Source of the DNA: an uncultured Oscillospiraceae bacterium
Lineage (GTDB): Bacteria; Bacillota; Clostridia; Oscillospirales; Oscillospiraceae
NCBI GenBank assembly: GCA_910585155.1
Contig: CAJUEC010000008.1
Location: 19,844 to 83,843, forward strand
Length of the DNA stretch: 64,000 bases
Direction: 5' to 3'
Within the stretch, counting starts at the first letter, position 1. The number at the start of each line of letters is the position of its first letter. The notes beneath the pieces were generated by a model. That model ran no database searches. It saw nothing but the letters and a program-made list of their open reading frames with translations, and had not been told where the DNA came from. Positions 56,140-64,000 of this stretch are shown here, in pieces. Made by a program: the position numbers and the translations under genes.

Positions 56140-57444
56140 TCAGCCGGTGACGCCCAAAGCGATGGCCGCGAGGCAGGCCAGCAGGGAGCAGACGCCGGGC
56201 ACATAGGTGTAGATGATGTACAGCTTCAGACAGCTGCCGTAGGGCAGGTGGAGCAGGGACGCGGCGTTGGAGATGCCCGCGTTGTGGGGGGCGATGCTGG
56301 TGAAGGAGGTGACGGTCATCATCCGGTGGGCCATGGCGGCGCTGAGCCCCGCGTTGGCGTAGTGGGCCAGCATCTGCTCACCGAAGGCGGGGATGGGGGC
56401 GGTGACCGACGCCATGATAAAGGCGGCCAGCATTCCAAGGCCCGCCCCCTGGGCCAGGTCGGGCAGGCGGCTGAGCAGCTCCTGGAAGAAGGTGAAGCCC
56501 TCCAGCCCCTTGATGGCCGTGCCGATGGCGTAGGTGGCGGCCACGTTGAGGATGGGGCCGAAGGAGGACGCCGTGCCCTGGGACAGGGAGCGCTTCAGGC
56601 TGGGCAGCAGGTTTTTCCGGCACACGGCGATGGTGAGCAGGCAGCCCAGGAGCAGGGTGACCACCACGTCCCACCCCAGCCCGGCGGCCAGGAGCAGGAC
56701 CACCGCCAGGGGCAGCAGGCTGGGCAGCAGCCCGGGCAGGCGGTCCTCAGGCAGGCCCTGGTCCACCTGGGCGGCGCGGATGGCGGCCCCGGAGGGGAGA
56801 AAGCCCTCGCCGGAGCGCTCCACCCGGGCGGCGGTGACGCGCAGCATCACCAGGCTCACCAGCACGAAGACGGCGGTGGCGATGACGGACAGCAGGGGGG
56901 CGGCGGTGATGGAGGTGCCGCACACGTCCCCGGCGTACACGTTGCTGGCCTGGAGGGAGCCCGCCAGCACCGCCGAGCTGATGGTCTGGGCGCCGCCGCA
57001 GCAGTACAGCTGCCAGGGGGTGTCCGTCTGCTCGAACAGGTCCTTGGCGATGGGCAGCACGGTGAACACCACCACAAAGCCGGTGATGCCGGCGTAGGTG
57101 AGCAGGAAATAGAGGCTGGGCACCAGCAGGATGCAGTAGAACTTCTGGTTTTTGCGGCTTCGGGAGATGAGCCGGGCCAGGGACAGGGCGATGCGCTTGG
57201 CGCTGCCCCCGTCGCTCATCAGCCTGCCCAGCAGGGTGCCCAGGAGGAAGAGGAGGAAGTAGTCCCGGATGAACCCGGCCAGCCCGGGCAGGTAGTGGGC
57301 GGCCAGCCCCTCTATGGGGGACAGGCCGGAGAACAGAAACATGACGCAGGCGCTGCCCAGGGCGGAGAGCACCAGGCTGTGGCCCCGGAAGGCCAGGATG
57401 ATGAATAGGGTCAGCCCCAGAATGATACCGATAAAGCTGAGCAT
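56140..57444 (-). CDS. GntP-like permease
   Basis: 434 residues with about 12 membrane segments (GIILGLTLFIILAFRG, LVLSALGSACVMFLFSG...). The middle and C-terminal parts match the GntP/gluconate and related short-acid permease family (FGPILNVAATYAIGTAIKGLEGF; ASVTAPIPAFGEQMLAHY; TSFTSIAPHNAGI). Probably a proton- or sodium-coupled importer of a hydroxy acid. ATG after AGGAGGCC. Sits 34 bases after the flavin reductase gene in the same direction, so likely one operon. Substrate not determinable. Confidence 0.85.
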   Translation of the reverse strand: MLSFIGIILGLTLFIILAFRGHSLVLSALGSACVMFLFSGLSPIEGLAAHYLPGLAGFIRDYFLLFLLGTLLGRLMSDGGSAKRIALSLARLISRSRKNQKFYCILLVPSLYFLLTYAGITGFVVVFTVLPIAKDLFEQTDTPWQLYCCGGAQTISSAVLAGSLQASNVYAGDVCGTSITAAPLLSVIATAVFVLVSLVMLRVTAARVERSGEGFLPSGAAIRAAQVDQGLPEDRLPGLLPSLLPLAVVLLLAAGLGWDVVVTLLLGCLLTIAVCRKNLLPSLKRSLSQGTASSFGPILNVAATYAIGTAIKGLEGFTFFQELLSRLPDLAQGAGLGMLAAFIMASVTAPIPAFGEQMLAHYANAGLSAAMAHRMMTVTSFTSIAPHNAGISNAASLLHLPYGSCLKLYIIYTYVPGVCSLLACLAAIALGVTG

Positions 57445-57478
57445 GGAGCGGCCTCCTGTGATGATTTGGTGGGGCGGG

Positions 57479-58168
57479 TCACTGGTCCCGGGCCTGGGGG
57501 CGGCGGCCCTCCATGGCGGCCATGCGGGCGTCGCTGACGCCGGGCACCTTCATGGTGAAGGTGTCCTCCATCACGCCGTAATCCCAGTAGCCCGCCCGGC
57601 CGATGAGCCGCAGCCTTTTGTAGTCCAGCTTGCCGCCGGGGAGAATCACCTCGTCGGCCACATGGATCTCCACCACCCTGCCGATGATGAGGTCCACCGT
57701 GCCCTTGCCCCAGGGGGTGGCGCCGGGGATGCGGATGGTCTGCATGTACTGGCACTCGAACTGGATGGGGGACTCGGCCACCCGTTTGCAGGGGATGCGC
57801 AGGCAGGGGGCCTTGTGCAGCCCGGCCAGCTCGAACTCGTCCTGCTCGGGAGGGACGCCGGCCCCGGTGATGTTCATCTGCTCCCGCAGGTCCCAGGGGA
57901 CCACGTTGTAGCAGAAGGCGCCGGTGGACTCGATGTTCACCACCGTGTCCTTGCGGAACACGTTGTCCGGCTCATCGCCGCCCTGGTTGCAGGCGATCAT
58001 CACCATGGGGGGGTCGTAGGACAGGTTCTGGAACTGGCTGAAGGGGGCCAGGTTGTCCGTCCCGTCCCGGCTCACGGTGGAGATCCAGCCGATGGGCCGG
58101 GGGGCGACGCAGGCCTTGAAGGGGTTGAGGGAGAGGGGGCACTCCTCGCTCAGGGGGGAATAATGCAT
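57479..58168 (-). CDS. flavin reductase-family protein (FMN-binding split barrel)
   Basis: 229 residues. KACVAPRPIGWISTVSRDGTDNLAPFSQF is the hallmark of the DIM6/NTAB-like flavin reductases (core APRPIGWISTVSRDG), followed by VFRKDTVVNIESTGAFCYNV and ESPIQFECQYMQTIRIPG. Binds FMN and supplies reduced flavin or acts on a small substrate. ATG after AAAGGAG. Divergent from the CoA-transferase gene, with a TATAAT on the minus strand at 58247-58242 as its probable -10. Confidence 0.87.
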   Translation of the reverse strand: MHYSPLSEECPLSLNPFKACVAPRPIGWISTVSRDGTDNLAPFSQFQNLSYDPPMVMIACNQGGDEPDNVFRKDTVVNIESTGAFCYNVVPWDLREQMNITGAGVPPEQDEFELAGLHKAPCLRIPCKRVAESPIQFECQYMQTIRIPGATPWGKGTVDLIIGRVVEIHVADEVILPGGKLDYKRLRLIGRAGYWDYGVMEDTFTMKVPGVSDARMAAMEGRRPQARDQ

Positions 58169-58219
58169 GAAAAGCAGCTCCTTTCGGGGAAGATCAGGCT
58201 GGTTTTGCGGGGACTGGTC

Positions 58220-58333
58220 TTGGGCGCTTTGGGCGCGTGGCCATATTATATCGAAAACGCCGGAGGGCGCATAGTTCGTTTTCTACAAAAAGGGCGGGGC
58301 ACGGCGGGGCTTCTCCTGGTCAATATAGACCAG
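58220..58333. promoter_or_regulatory. divergent control region of flavin reductase and CoA-transferase genes
   Basis: Minus strand: TATAAT (58247-58242). Plus strand: TTGGGC (58220-58225)-N18-TATTAT (58244-58249), weaker. A palindrome CTGGTC-AATATA-GACCAG (58316-58333) lies about 70 bases downstream. The remainder of the 318-base gap up to 58486 holds no gene; GTATCAT occurs twice (near 58364 and 58397). Confidence 0.5.
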
Positions 58334-58486
58334 AGGAGGCCGCCCGCCGCCCGCCGCTTTTTGTATCATGCGACGGTGCGTTTTGGGGGCGGGCGTGGTA
58401 TCATACAGCCTGCAGCAGTGTGCGCGCTTGGGGAAAGCGCGGAAAATTCATACCCGCCGGCAGGCGGGGGAGAGGTGTGAGCGACT

Positions 58487-59722
58487 ATGGAACAGCACAG
58501 ACCCTTGCAGGGCGTGAAGGTGGTGGAGCTATCCCTGATGGTGGCCGCGGCCAGCTGCGGCCGGATGATGGCCGACTGGGGGGCGGATGTCATCAAGGTG
58601 GAGAACACCAAGGGCGGGGACAACTTCCGCAAGTGGCCCCTGGGCATCGGCGCCCCGGCGGACGACGACTTTGACCCCCTGTTCGACAACCTCAACGCCA
58701 ACAAGCGGGCCATCAGCCTGGACACCAAGACCCCGGAGGGCCGGGACGTGATGTACCGGCTGCTGGCGGAGGCCGACGTGTTCCTCACCAACCTGCGCAC
58801 CGAGGCCCTGCGCAAGAGCGGCCTGGACTACGACACCCTCCGCGCCAGGTTCCCCAGGCTGGTCATGGCCCAGCTGGACGGCTACGGCGAGAAGGGGGAG
58901 GAGGCCCCCCGCCCCGGCTATGACAACACGGCCTTCTGGGCCCGGGGCGGCTTTTTGTACAGCCAGGCGGTGTACGGCGACAGCCCGGACACCTACCCGG
59001 TGTACATGCCCATGGGCTTTGGCGACGTGACCTGCGCCATGGGCCTGATGGCGGCCACCGTCTCCGCCGTGCTCAGCGCCCGGGCCACCGGCCAGGGCGA
59101 CCGGGTATCCCTGAGCCTGTACGGCACCGCCATCTGGCTGGCCAACATCCTGGTCAGCGGCTCCCAGTTCGGCTTCACCCTGCCCAAGCGGCGGGAGACC
59201 TCCAGCCCCTTCGGCGCCCCCTACAAGTGCAGCGACGGCCGGTGGTTCATGCCCCAGATCGTCAACTTCGCCCGGGACGCGGAGACCTTCTACCGCATCA
59301 TGGGGGTGGAGGACATGATCGGCGACCCCCGCTACGCCACCCGGGCCAGGTTCAACGACCCCGCCGTCTGCGGCCCGGTGATCCAGCGGCTGGAGGGCAT
59401 TTTCGCCACCAGGACCCCGGAGGAGTGGAAGGCGCTGTTCGACGCGGAGGACCTGTGCTGCGAGATCCTCTACGGCTACGGCGACATCCTGAAGGACCCC
59501 CAGGCCCTGGCCAACGACTTCATCCACCACATGGAGTACCCCAACGGCAGGACGGCGGAGCTGGTGCGCACCAGCCTGCGCAGCCAGCGCATGGGCCTGC
59601 CCGAGTTCCGGCCCGGCCCCATGCTGGGGGAGCACTCCCGGGAGATCCTGGCGGAGCTGGGCTACGGCCAGGAGGAGATTCAGGCCATGCTGGCCTCCGG
59701 CGCGGTGAAGCAGCACGACTGA
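58487..59722 (+). CDS. CaiB/BaiF-type (family III) CoA-transferase
   Basis: 411 residues. LQGVKVVELSLMVAAASCGRMMADWGADVIKVE, NKRAISLDTKTPEG and the catalytic Asp in RPGYDNTAFWARGG (D146) place it in family III. Such enzymes move CoA between carboxylic acids: the closest in style are those of amino-acid Stickland routes (HadA, FldA) and carnitine-type pathways. No dehydratase is adjacent, so the pathway is unknown. ATG preceded by GGAGAGGTG. The neighbouring GntP permease could bring in the acid. Confidence 0.9.
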   Translation: MEQHRPLQGVKVVELSLMVAAASCGRMMADWGADVIKVENTKGGDNFRKWPLGIGAPADDDFDPLFDNLNANKRAISLDTKTPEGRDVMYRLLAEADVFLTNLRTEALRKSGLDYDTLRARFPRLVMAQLDGYGEKGEEAPRPGYDNTAFWARGGFLYSQAVYGDSPDTYPVYMPMGFGDVTCAMGLMAATVSAVLSARATGQGDRVSLSLYGTAIWLANILVSGSQFGFTLPKRRETSSPFGAPYKCSDGRWFMPQIVNFARDAETFYRIMGVEDMIGDPRYATRARFNDPAVCGPVIQRLEGIFATRTPEEWKALFDAEDLCCEILYGYGDILKDPQALANDFIHHMEYPNGRTAELVRTSLRSQRMGLPEFRPGPMLGEHSREILAELGYGQEEIQAMLASGAVKQHD

Positions 59723-59772
59723 GCGCCGCGGTGTTTTGCGCGAAACATCAGTTTGGTTATTTAAAATGAAAC

Positions 59773-59800
59773 AGGCGGGCCGGAATTTTCCGGCCCGCCT
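59773..59800. terminator. bidirectional terminator between CoA-transferase and VWA genes
   Basis: A 13-bp stem AGGCGGGCCGGAA / TTCCGGCCCGCCT between converging genes, followed by TGGTTT on the plus strand. Confidence 0.85.
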
Positions 59801-59833
59801 TGGTTTGAGGAAAACGTCTTTTTTCCGGGTTTG

Positions 59834-61006
59834 TCATGGGCGCTTGCCCTGGGCGGCCAGCCCGTCCAGGCTCTGCCCCTTCAGGCAGCGCTCCAGCAGC
59901 TCTGGCAGCCGCTCCGGGGCGCAGGCGAAGCAGGGGATGCCCAGAGCGGCGATGCGCCGGGCGGTCTCCGGGTCGTAAAAGGGCTTGCCCCCGTCGGCGA
60001 TGGCCAGCAGCGCCACCACGTTCACCCCCGACGCCTTCAGCTCCTCCACCCGGCGCAGCAGCGCCGCCCGGTTGCCCCCCTCGCACAGGTCGGAGATGAG
60101 GAAGAACAGGGTTTTGGCCGGGGCCTCGATGAGCCCCTGGCAGTAGGCGATGGACTTGGCGATGTCGGTGCCGCCCCCCATCTGGAAGCCGAAGAGCAGG
60201 TCCACCGGGTCGGCGCACAGGGGGGTGAGGTCCATGATCTGGGTGTCGAAGGCCACCACGCTGGTCTTCACCGCCGACATGGAGGCCAGCACGCAGGCCA
60301 TGACGGAGGAGTAAATGATGGACTGCCCCATGGACCCGCTCTGGTCGATGTCCAGGATGATGTGCCAGCGGTTGATTTTGCTGGAGCGGTCGAAGAACCA
60401 CACCCGCTCCGGGATGACGGCCTTCAACTCGGCGTTGTAATTTTGCAGATTTCTCCGAATAGTATAGGGGAAGTCGATGGCGGAGGCGGAGGGCAGGGGG
60501 GAGTGGGCCCGGCGGTTCAGCGCCGCCGTCACCGCCCGGCGCACGTCGTTCTCCAGCATTTTGTTCAGCTCGTCCACGATTCTGCGGATGAACCTCCGGG
60601 CGGACTCCTTGGACTTCTTGGGGATCTGGTCCTTGAGCATCAGCAGGGTGGAGGCCAGGTTGAGGTCGGGCTCCAGCCCCTCCAGCAGCTCGGGCTCCAG
60701 CAGCAGCTGCTTGAGCCCCTTGCGCTCGATGGCGTCGTTCTGCACCACCGCCACCATCTCCGGGTCGAACAGGGAGCGCAGGTCCCCCAGCCACTGGGAG
60801 ATCACCGGGGAGGAGGGCCCTCTTCCCGCGCCGCCGGGGCCGCTGGGGCCGAAGCCCTCCCCCGGCCCGCCGTAGATGGCCCCCAGGGCGGAGTCCATCA
60901 GCAGCTCCTCCTGGGACAGGCCGCCGCTCCCCATGTTCGCGAAGGAGCTCTCCGCCTCGGAGCCCAGGATCAGCCGCCAGCGGGAGAGCTGCTCCTGTTG
61001 TGCCAT
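59834..61006 (-). CDS. VWA-domain protein of a MoxR/DUF5682 system
   Basis: 390 residues. The N-terminal 200 are helical; the C-terminal part is a von Willebrand A domain with the metal-ion site DIDQSGSMGQS (about 219-229), the conserved threonine region GGGTDIAKS and LISDLCEGG. It belongs with the CoxE-like VWA proteins that accompany MoxR ATPases. ATG after AACGGAATGAGGC-type sequence (GAGG six bases upstream). 18 bases after the DUF5682 gene. Confidence 0.88.
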   Translation of the reverse strand: MAQQEQLSRWRLILGSEAESSFANMGSGGLSQEELLMDSALGAIYGGPGEGFGPSGPGGAGRGPSSPVISQWLGDLRSLFDPEMVAVVQNDAIERKGLKQLLLEPELLEGLEPDLNLASTLLMLKDQIPKKSKESARRFIRRIVDELNKMLENDVRRAVTAALNRRAHSPLPSASAIDFPYTIRRNLQNYNAELKAVIPERVWFFDRSSKINRWHIILDIDQSGSMGQSIIYSSVMACVLASMSAVKTSVVAFDTQIMDLTPLCADPVDLLFGFQMGGGTDIAKSIAYCQGLIEAPAKTLFFLISDLCEGGNRAALLRRVEELKASGVNVVALLAIADGGKPFYDPETARRIAALGIPCFACAPERLPELLERCLKGQSLDGLAAQGKRP

Positions 61007-61024
61007 ATCATCGCCTCATTCCGT

Positions 61025-63310
61025 TTAAATGTCGTCAAAATCGAATTCCTCCAGGCTGTCCAGCACCGTCTGCTCCTCCTGGGTGACGTGGTTCATGAGG
61101 ACCTCCGCCGCCTGCCGGGCGTCCAGCCCCCAGAGCTCCCCCAGGTTTTCCGCGATGTCGTTTTTCTCCCCGGGGGAGAAGTCGGCGAAGGCCCGGCGCA
61201 GGAACACCAGCGCCCGGCGGAAGGTCTCGTCGTCCAGCCCGCTGAGGTACTGGTCCAGCTGCCGCCACAGGGACAGCCGGGCGATGAGGGCGTAGCGGTT
61301 CTTGCCCGCCAGCCCCTCGAACCACCCCGCCCCCAGGTCGGCGGGCACCCCGGGGGACAGCCGCCGGGCCACCTCCCGGGACAGCAGCTCCTCGTCCGCC
61401 TTTCCCCGCTCCAGCAGGATGGCCATGGCGAAGCCGGAGCACCGGGTGTTCAGGTCGTCCCGGTCGGAGATGTCGGCCAGCAGGCTCAGCCAGCGCGCCT
61501 CCTCCAGGAAGTCGTGGCTGAGCTGGAGGGCGTTGAGCAGGTCCATGGCCCGGGTCACATCCGGGGCGGCCTTGGCGTCGCACACGCAGGCCCCCGCCAG
61601 GGTCAGGCAGGCCCGCAGGTACAGCTGCTGGATGAGGGGAACCACCGGCGCGGGGTCGAACCGGCGCAGGCCGCCGTACCGCACCACCAGGGACAGCCGG
61701 GAGGCGGTGTCCGCCACCTCTGAAATGGCGGCGGAATCCACGCTCAGCCCCTGCAAAACCGACAGCGCGTGGGAGGCCGCGGCGGGCATGCCGCACAGAA
61801 AGGCGTCCTGGAAGATGGCGGCGGCCTGGGCGATGGAGCTGCTGTTGTCCGCCCGCTCCTTCAGGGCAAAGGCCGCCGCCCCCTCCACGGTGTCCCCCAG
61901 CAGGGCGGACTCCACCACCTGGATCTCCACCTCCGGGGTCCAGCGCAGCTCCCAGTACTCCCCCCAGCTGGCCCCATCCTGCCGGGAGGGGAGCAGGGCG
62001 GCGAAGCACACCCCCAGCACCCGCAGCCGGTGGAGGAAGAAGGACCGCCGCAGGTCGCCCAGCGCCGCCTCCTCCGACTTCACGTTCAGCTTTTCCCGCA
62101 GGTCCAGGTCCAGCCGCTGGAGCTCGGGGGTGCGGAACTTCTCCAGCCGCAGGGCCTTGAGCTGGCGGTAGAAATCCTCCTGCACCGAGGTCCGGGCCAC
62201 CCCCTGGGGGAGGAGGCCGATGGTTTTGCCGATCTCGGTGTCCGCCGCCGCGATGGCCAGCTCAGAGAAGCTCCCGTGGCCCATGGTGGTCACCGACGCG
62301 TCCCGCAGGTCGGCCAGGGCGGGGTGCCGGCTGCCCCGCATGGCCGCCAGGGCGTCCGCCAGCCGCGCCGCCTCGATGACCTCGGCGGAGGACACCAGGT
62401 TGCCCGCCCTCCGGTGGGCGGCGGCCAGCCGGGTGAGGTAGAGGAGGGCCGCGTTTTTCAGCCCCTCCCCGTTGAGGGCGTCCCACAGCAGCTCAAAGTA
62501 GGCCGGGGCCTTGTTCCCCGCCCCGTAGCCCGAGCGGGAGGACAGCCGGTAGTAGGAGTAGGGCATCAGGGTGGCGGAGCAGTCCGCCCGGGGCAGGGCC
62601 CGCTCCTCCTGGTCGGTCATGGGTGTGTTTTCCTCCAGCCCAGCCACGTGGAAGGACCCGCACACGCAGAAGATCTTTTCCGGGGAAATGCCGCCGGCCG
62701 CGGCCTGGGTGATGACCCGCTTCATGTACGCCTCCCGGACCACCGTCTCCGCCGCGTCCCGGCGGCTGTGGGCGCTGGCCTGGCGCAGCTGCCGGCCAAA
62801 GGTGTTGTTGACCGTCTGGAAGCTCTCCTCCTCCCCCAGCTGCTCAAAGGTCCGCTCCCAGAAGGTGTCGTGGTCCTCCCCGGTGAGGGTTTCCAGCCGC
62901 CTGTAAACGCTGTCGGTGGTGACGGGCTCCTCGGGCTGAGCTTCCCCATCCTCCCCCTTCGCCGCTTCCCGCTTCGCCGCCGCCTCGGCAAGGGCCAGAA
63001 ACACCGAGGAGGGCAGATCCATAAACCGGCAGGGCACGCCGTGCTCATGGGCCCACAAAATGGCCTGGACCTCCGGGGAGTAGACGGCGAAGGGCCACAG
63101 CACGGTGCGCACGGGGGGCTGTCTGGTGTAGGCCAGGATGGCGGCGGGAAATTGGGTGTCGGGGTGGCACAGCCATTTGATCTGGTCGTTCAGGTCGCTG
63201 GGGCCCTCCACCAGCACCAGCTCCGGCCTGGCCCGGTCCAGCTCCCGGCGCAGCCGGAAGGCCGCCGCCGGGGACAGGTGGCGCACCCCAAATAGAATTG
63301 GGCCGCGCAT
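61025..63310 (-). CDS. DUF5682 family protein
   Basis: 761 residues from the ATG at 63310, which overlaps the MoxR stop by one base (TGATG). N-terminus GVRHLSPAAAFRLRRELDRA and PELVLVEGPSD, and further on CVCGSFHVAGLEE (about 217-229), follow the pattern of the TraB/ChaN/erythromycin-esterase-like superfamily (a first H near the start, an E-G-P/E-x motif, and G-x-x-H-x-x-G-L). The C-terminal 400 residues are helical repeats. No signal or membrane segment. In many bacteria DUF5682 is encoded between a MoxR ATPase and a VWA protein, as here. Biological role not established. Confidence 0.87.
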   Translation of the reverse strand: MRGPILFGVRHLSPAAAFRLRRELDRARPELVLVEGPSDLNDQIKWLCHPDTQFPAAILAYTRQPPVRTVLWPFAVYSPEVQAILWAHEHGVPCRFMDLPSSVFLALAEAAAKREAAKGEDGEAQPEEPVTTDSVYRRLETLTGEDHDTFWERTFEQLGEEESFQTVNNTFGRQLRQASAHSRRDAAETVVREAYMKRVITQAAAGGISPEKIFCVCGSFHVAGLEENTPMTDQEERALPRADCSATLMPYSYYRLSSRSGYGAGNKAPAYFELLWDALNGEGLKNAALLYLTRLAAAHRRAGNLVSSAEVIEAARLADALAAMRGSRHPALADLRDASVTTMGHGSFSELAIAAADTEIGKTIGLLPQGVARTSVQEDFYRQLKALRLEKFRTPELQRLDLDLREKLNVKSEEAALGDLRRSFFLHRLRVLGVCFAALLPSRQDGASWGEYWELRWTPEVEIQVVESALLGDTVEGAAAFALKERADNSSSIAQAAAIFQDAFLCGMPAAASHALSVLQGLSVDSAAISEVADTASRLSLVVRYGGLRRFDPAPVVPLIQQLYLRACLTLAGACVCDAKAAPDVTRAMDLLNALQLSHDFLEEARWLSLLADISDRDDLNTRCSGFAMAILLERGKADEELLSREVARRLSPGVPADLGAGWFEGLAGKNRYALIARLSLWRQLDQYLSGLDDETFRRALVFLRRAFADFSPGEKNDIAENLGELWGLDARQAAEVLMNHVTQEEQTVLDSLEEFDFDDI

Positions 63311-63966
63311 CACACGTTCAGCTCCCGGCAGGCCCGGTACAGCGGCAGCCACTCATGGCCCCGCTTTTTCATCACGTTCTCCAGGTACTCCTTCCAGGTG
63401 ACCTTGTCGTGCTCCTCGTCCTTCACCACCGCCCCCTGGAGGGCGGCGGCCAGGTCGGCGTCGGAGATCCGCCCGTCCCCGAAGCTCCCGGCCAGGGCCA
63501 TGGAGTTGGCCAGCAGGGAGATGGCCTCGGCGGTGGACAGCACCCCGGAGGTGGTTTTCAGCTTCTGCTTGCCGTCCAGGGTGGCGCCGCCCCGCAGCTC
63601 CCGGAAGATGGTGACCACCTTTTCCACCGTGTCCCCCCCGGGCTGGCTGGCGTTCAGGTCCAGTCCGGCGGACAGCTGGGCCACCCGGGTGCGCACAATG
63701 TCCATCTCGGTGGCCATGTCGGCGGGGGTGGGGAGGACCACGATGTTGAAGCGCCGCTTCAGCGCCGCCGACATGTCGTTGACCCCCTTGTCCCGGGTGT
63801 TGGCGGTGGCGATGACGGAGAAGCCCTTGGCGGCGGGGACCTCCAGCCCCAGCTCGGGGACGGACAGCCGCTTTTCCGACAAAATGGAGATCAGCGCGTC
63901 CTGCACCTCGCTGGCGCAGCGGGAGATCTCCTCCACCCGGGCGATGGACCCCGTCTCCATGGCCCG
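63310..63966 (-). CDS. MoxR-type AAA+ ATPase, N-terminus cut off by the contig end
   Basis: The last 218 residues of a MoxR-family ATPase: MSETGSIARVEEIS-like start (AMETGSIARVEEISRC), LISILSEKRLSVPELG, sensor 1 ATANTRDKGVNDMS, arginine-finger ALKRRFN, and the C-terminal lid. Walker A and most of Walker B lie beyond the contig. The apparent ATG at 63960 is internal to the family, not a start. Transcribed first in MoxR-DUF5682-VWA. Confidence 0.9.
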   Translation of the reverse strand, partial: RAMETGSIARVEEISRCASEVQDALISILSEKRLSVPELGLEVPAAKGFSVIATANTRDKGVNDMSAALKRRFNIVVLPTPADMATEMDIVRTRVAQLSAGLDLNASQPGGDTVEKVVTIFRELRGGATLDGKQKLKTTSGVLSTAEAISLLANSMALAGSFGDGRISDADLAAALQGAVVKDEEHDKVTWKEYLENVMKKRGHEWLPLYRACRELNV

Positions 63967-63968
63967 GT

Positions 63969-64000
63969 AGATCGGAAGAGCGTCGTGTAGGGAAAGAGTG
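63969..64000. other. Illumina adapter sequence (artefact)
   Basis: The final 32 bases, beginning AGATCGGAAGAGCGTCGTGT, are identical to the start of the standard TruSeq universal adapter read-through. They are not genomic. Confidence 0.97.

Overview
The window looks like one contig from a GC-rich (low to mid 60s percent, by eye) low-branching Clostridia genome, most like Oscillospiraceae of the Flavonifractor / Lawsonibacter / Pseudoflavonifractor type. The pointers are a clostridial glgB-glgC-glgD-glgA order with a GlgD-type subunit, a SpoIID/LytB protein next to queA, S-layer-homology proteins, a Liv-type transporter with reductive flavoenzymes, strong AGGAGG ribosome sites and many GC-rich hairpin terminators. 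The assignment is inference from gene content only. The last 32 bases are Illumina adapter, so this is a raw contig end.

Layout. 0-3.4 kb: a small leader-like protein, proC, a YebC/PmpR regulator, and three small genes, two of them XRE-type regulators, one with a clear pair of palindromic operators. 3.4-14.3 kb: a glycogen block on the minus strand, glgB-glgC-glgD-glgA and then glgP-glk-pgi behind a second promoter with a large leader hairpin; it links glucose-1-P storage to glycolytic entry. 14.5-20.3 kb: a GH35 beta-galactosidase, a MITE-like element, and a response regulator / ABC / histidine kinase cassette of the peptide-antibiotic resistance type. 20.4-24.1 kb: a FapA (DUF342) protein with a CheY-like protein, facing a degenerate GGDEF protein; the two promoters share an 11-base motif. 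24.3-24.8 kb: a 55-residue protein and tRNA-Leu(GAG).

25.0-38.2 kb is the accessory part: an AraC-type regulator sits among Liv ABC transporter genes, an old-yellow-enzyme-type reductase, a fumarate-reductase-like flavoprotein, an SDR, a ProC-like / ATC-hydrolase fusion, an M20D amidohydrolase and a cysteine-desulfidase-family protein. Six of its genes carry lesions: single-base frameshifts, in-frame internal deletions, a 44-bp tandem duplication, a nonsense codon. I saw no such lesion in the flanking 50 kb. Either this is a decaying catabolic island for a sulfur- or imine-containing amino-acid derivative, or the assembly is locally poor.

38.2-64 kb returns to core functions: bcp, yaaA, the lysine/diaminopimelate genes asd-dapA-dapB, spoIID-like and queA, an HD-GYP-like protein with a hybrid histidine kinase, a MacB-type export operon ending in an SLH protein with a Tyr-Pro-Gln repeat, a GntP-like permease, a flavin reductase, a CaiB-type CoA-transferase, and at the contig end a MoxR AAA+ / DUF5682 / VWA module, which is the best candidate here for a poorly understood system. 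No CRISPR array, rRNA, intact insertion sequence, prophage or riboswitch of a class I recognise was seen.
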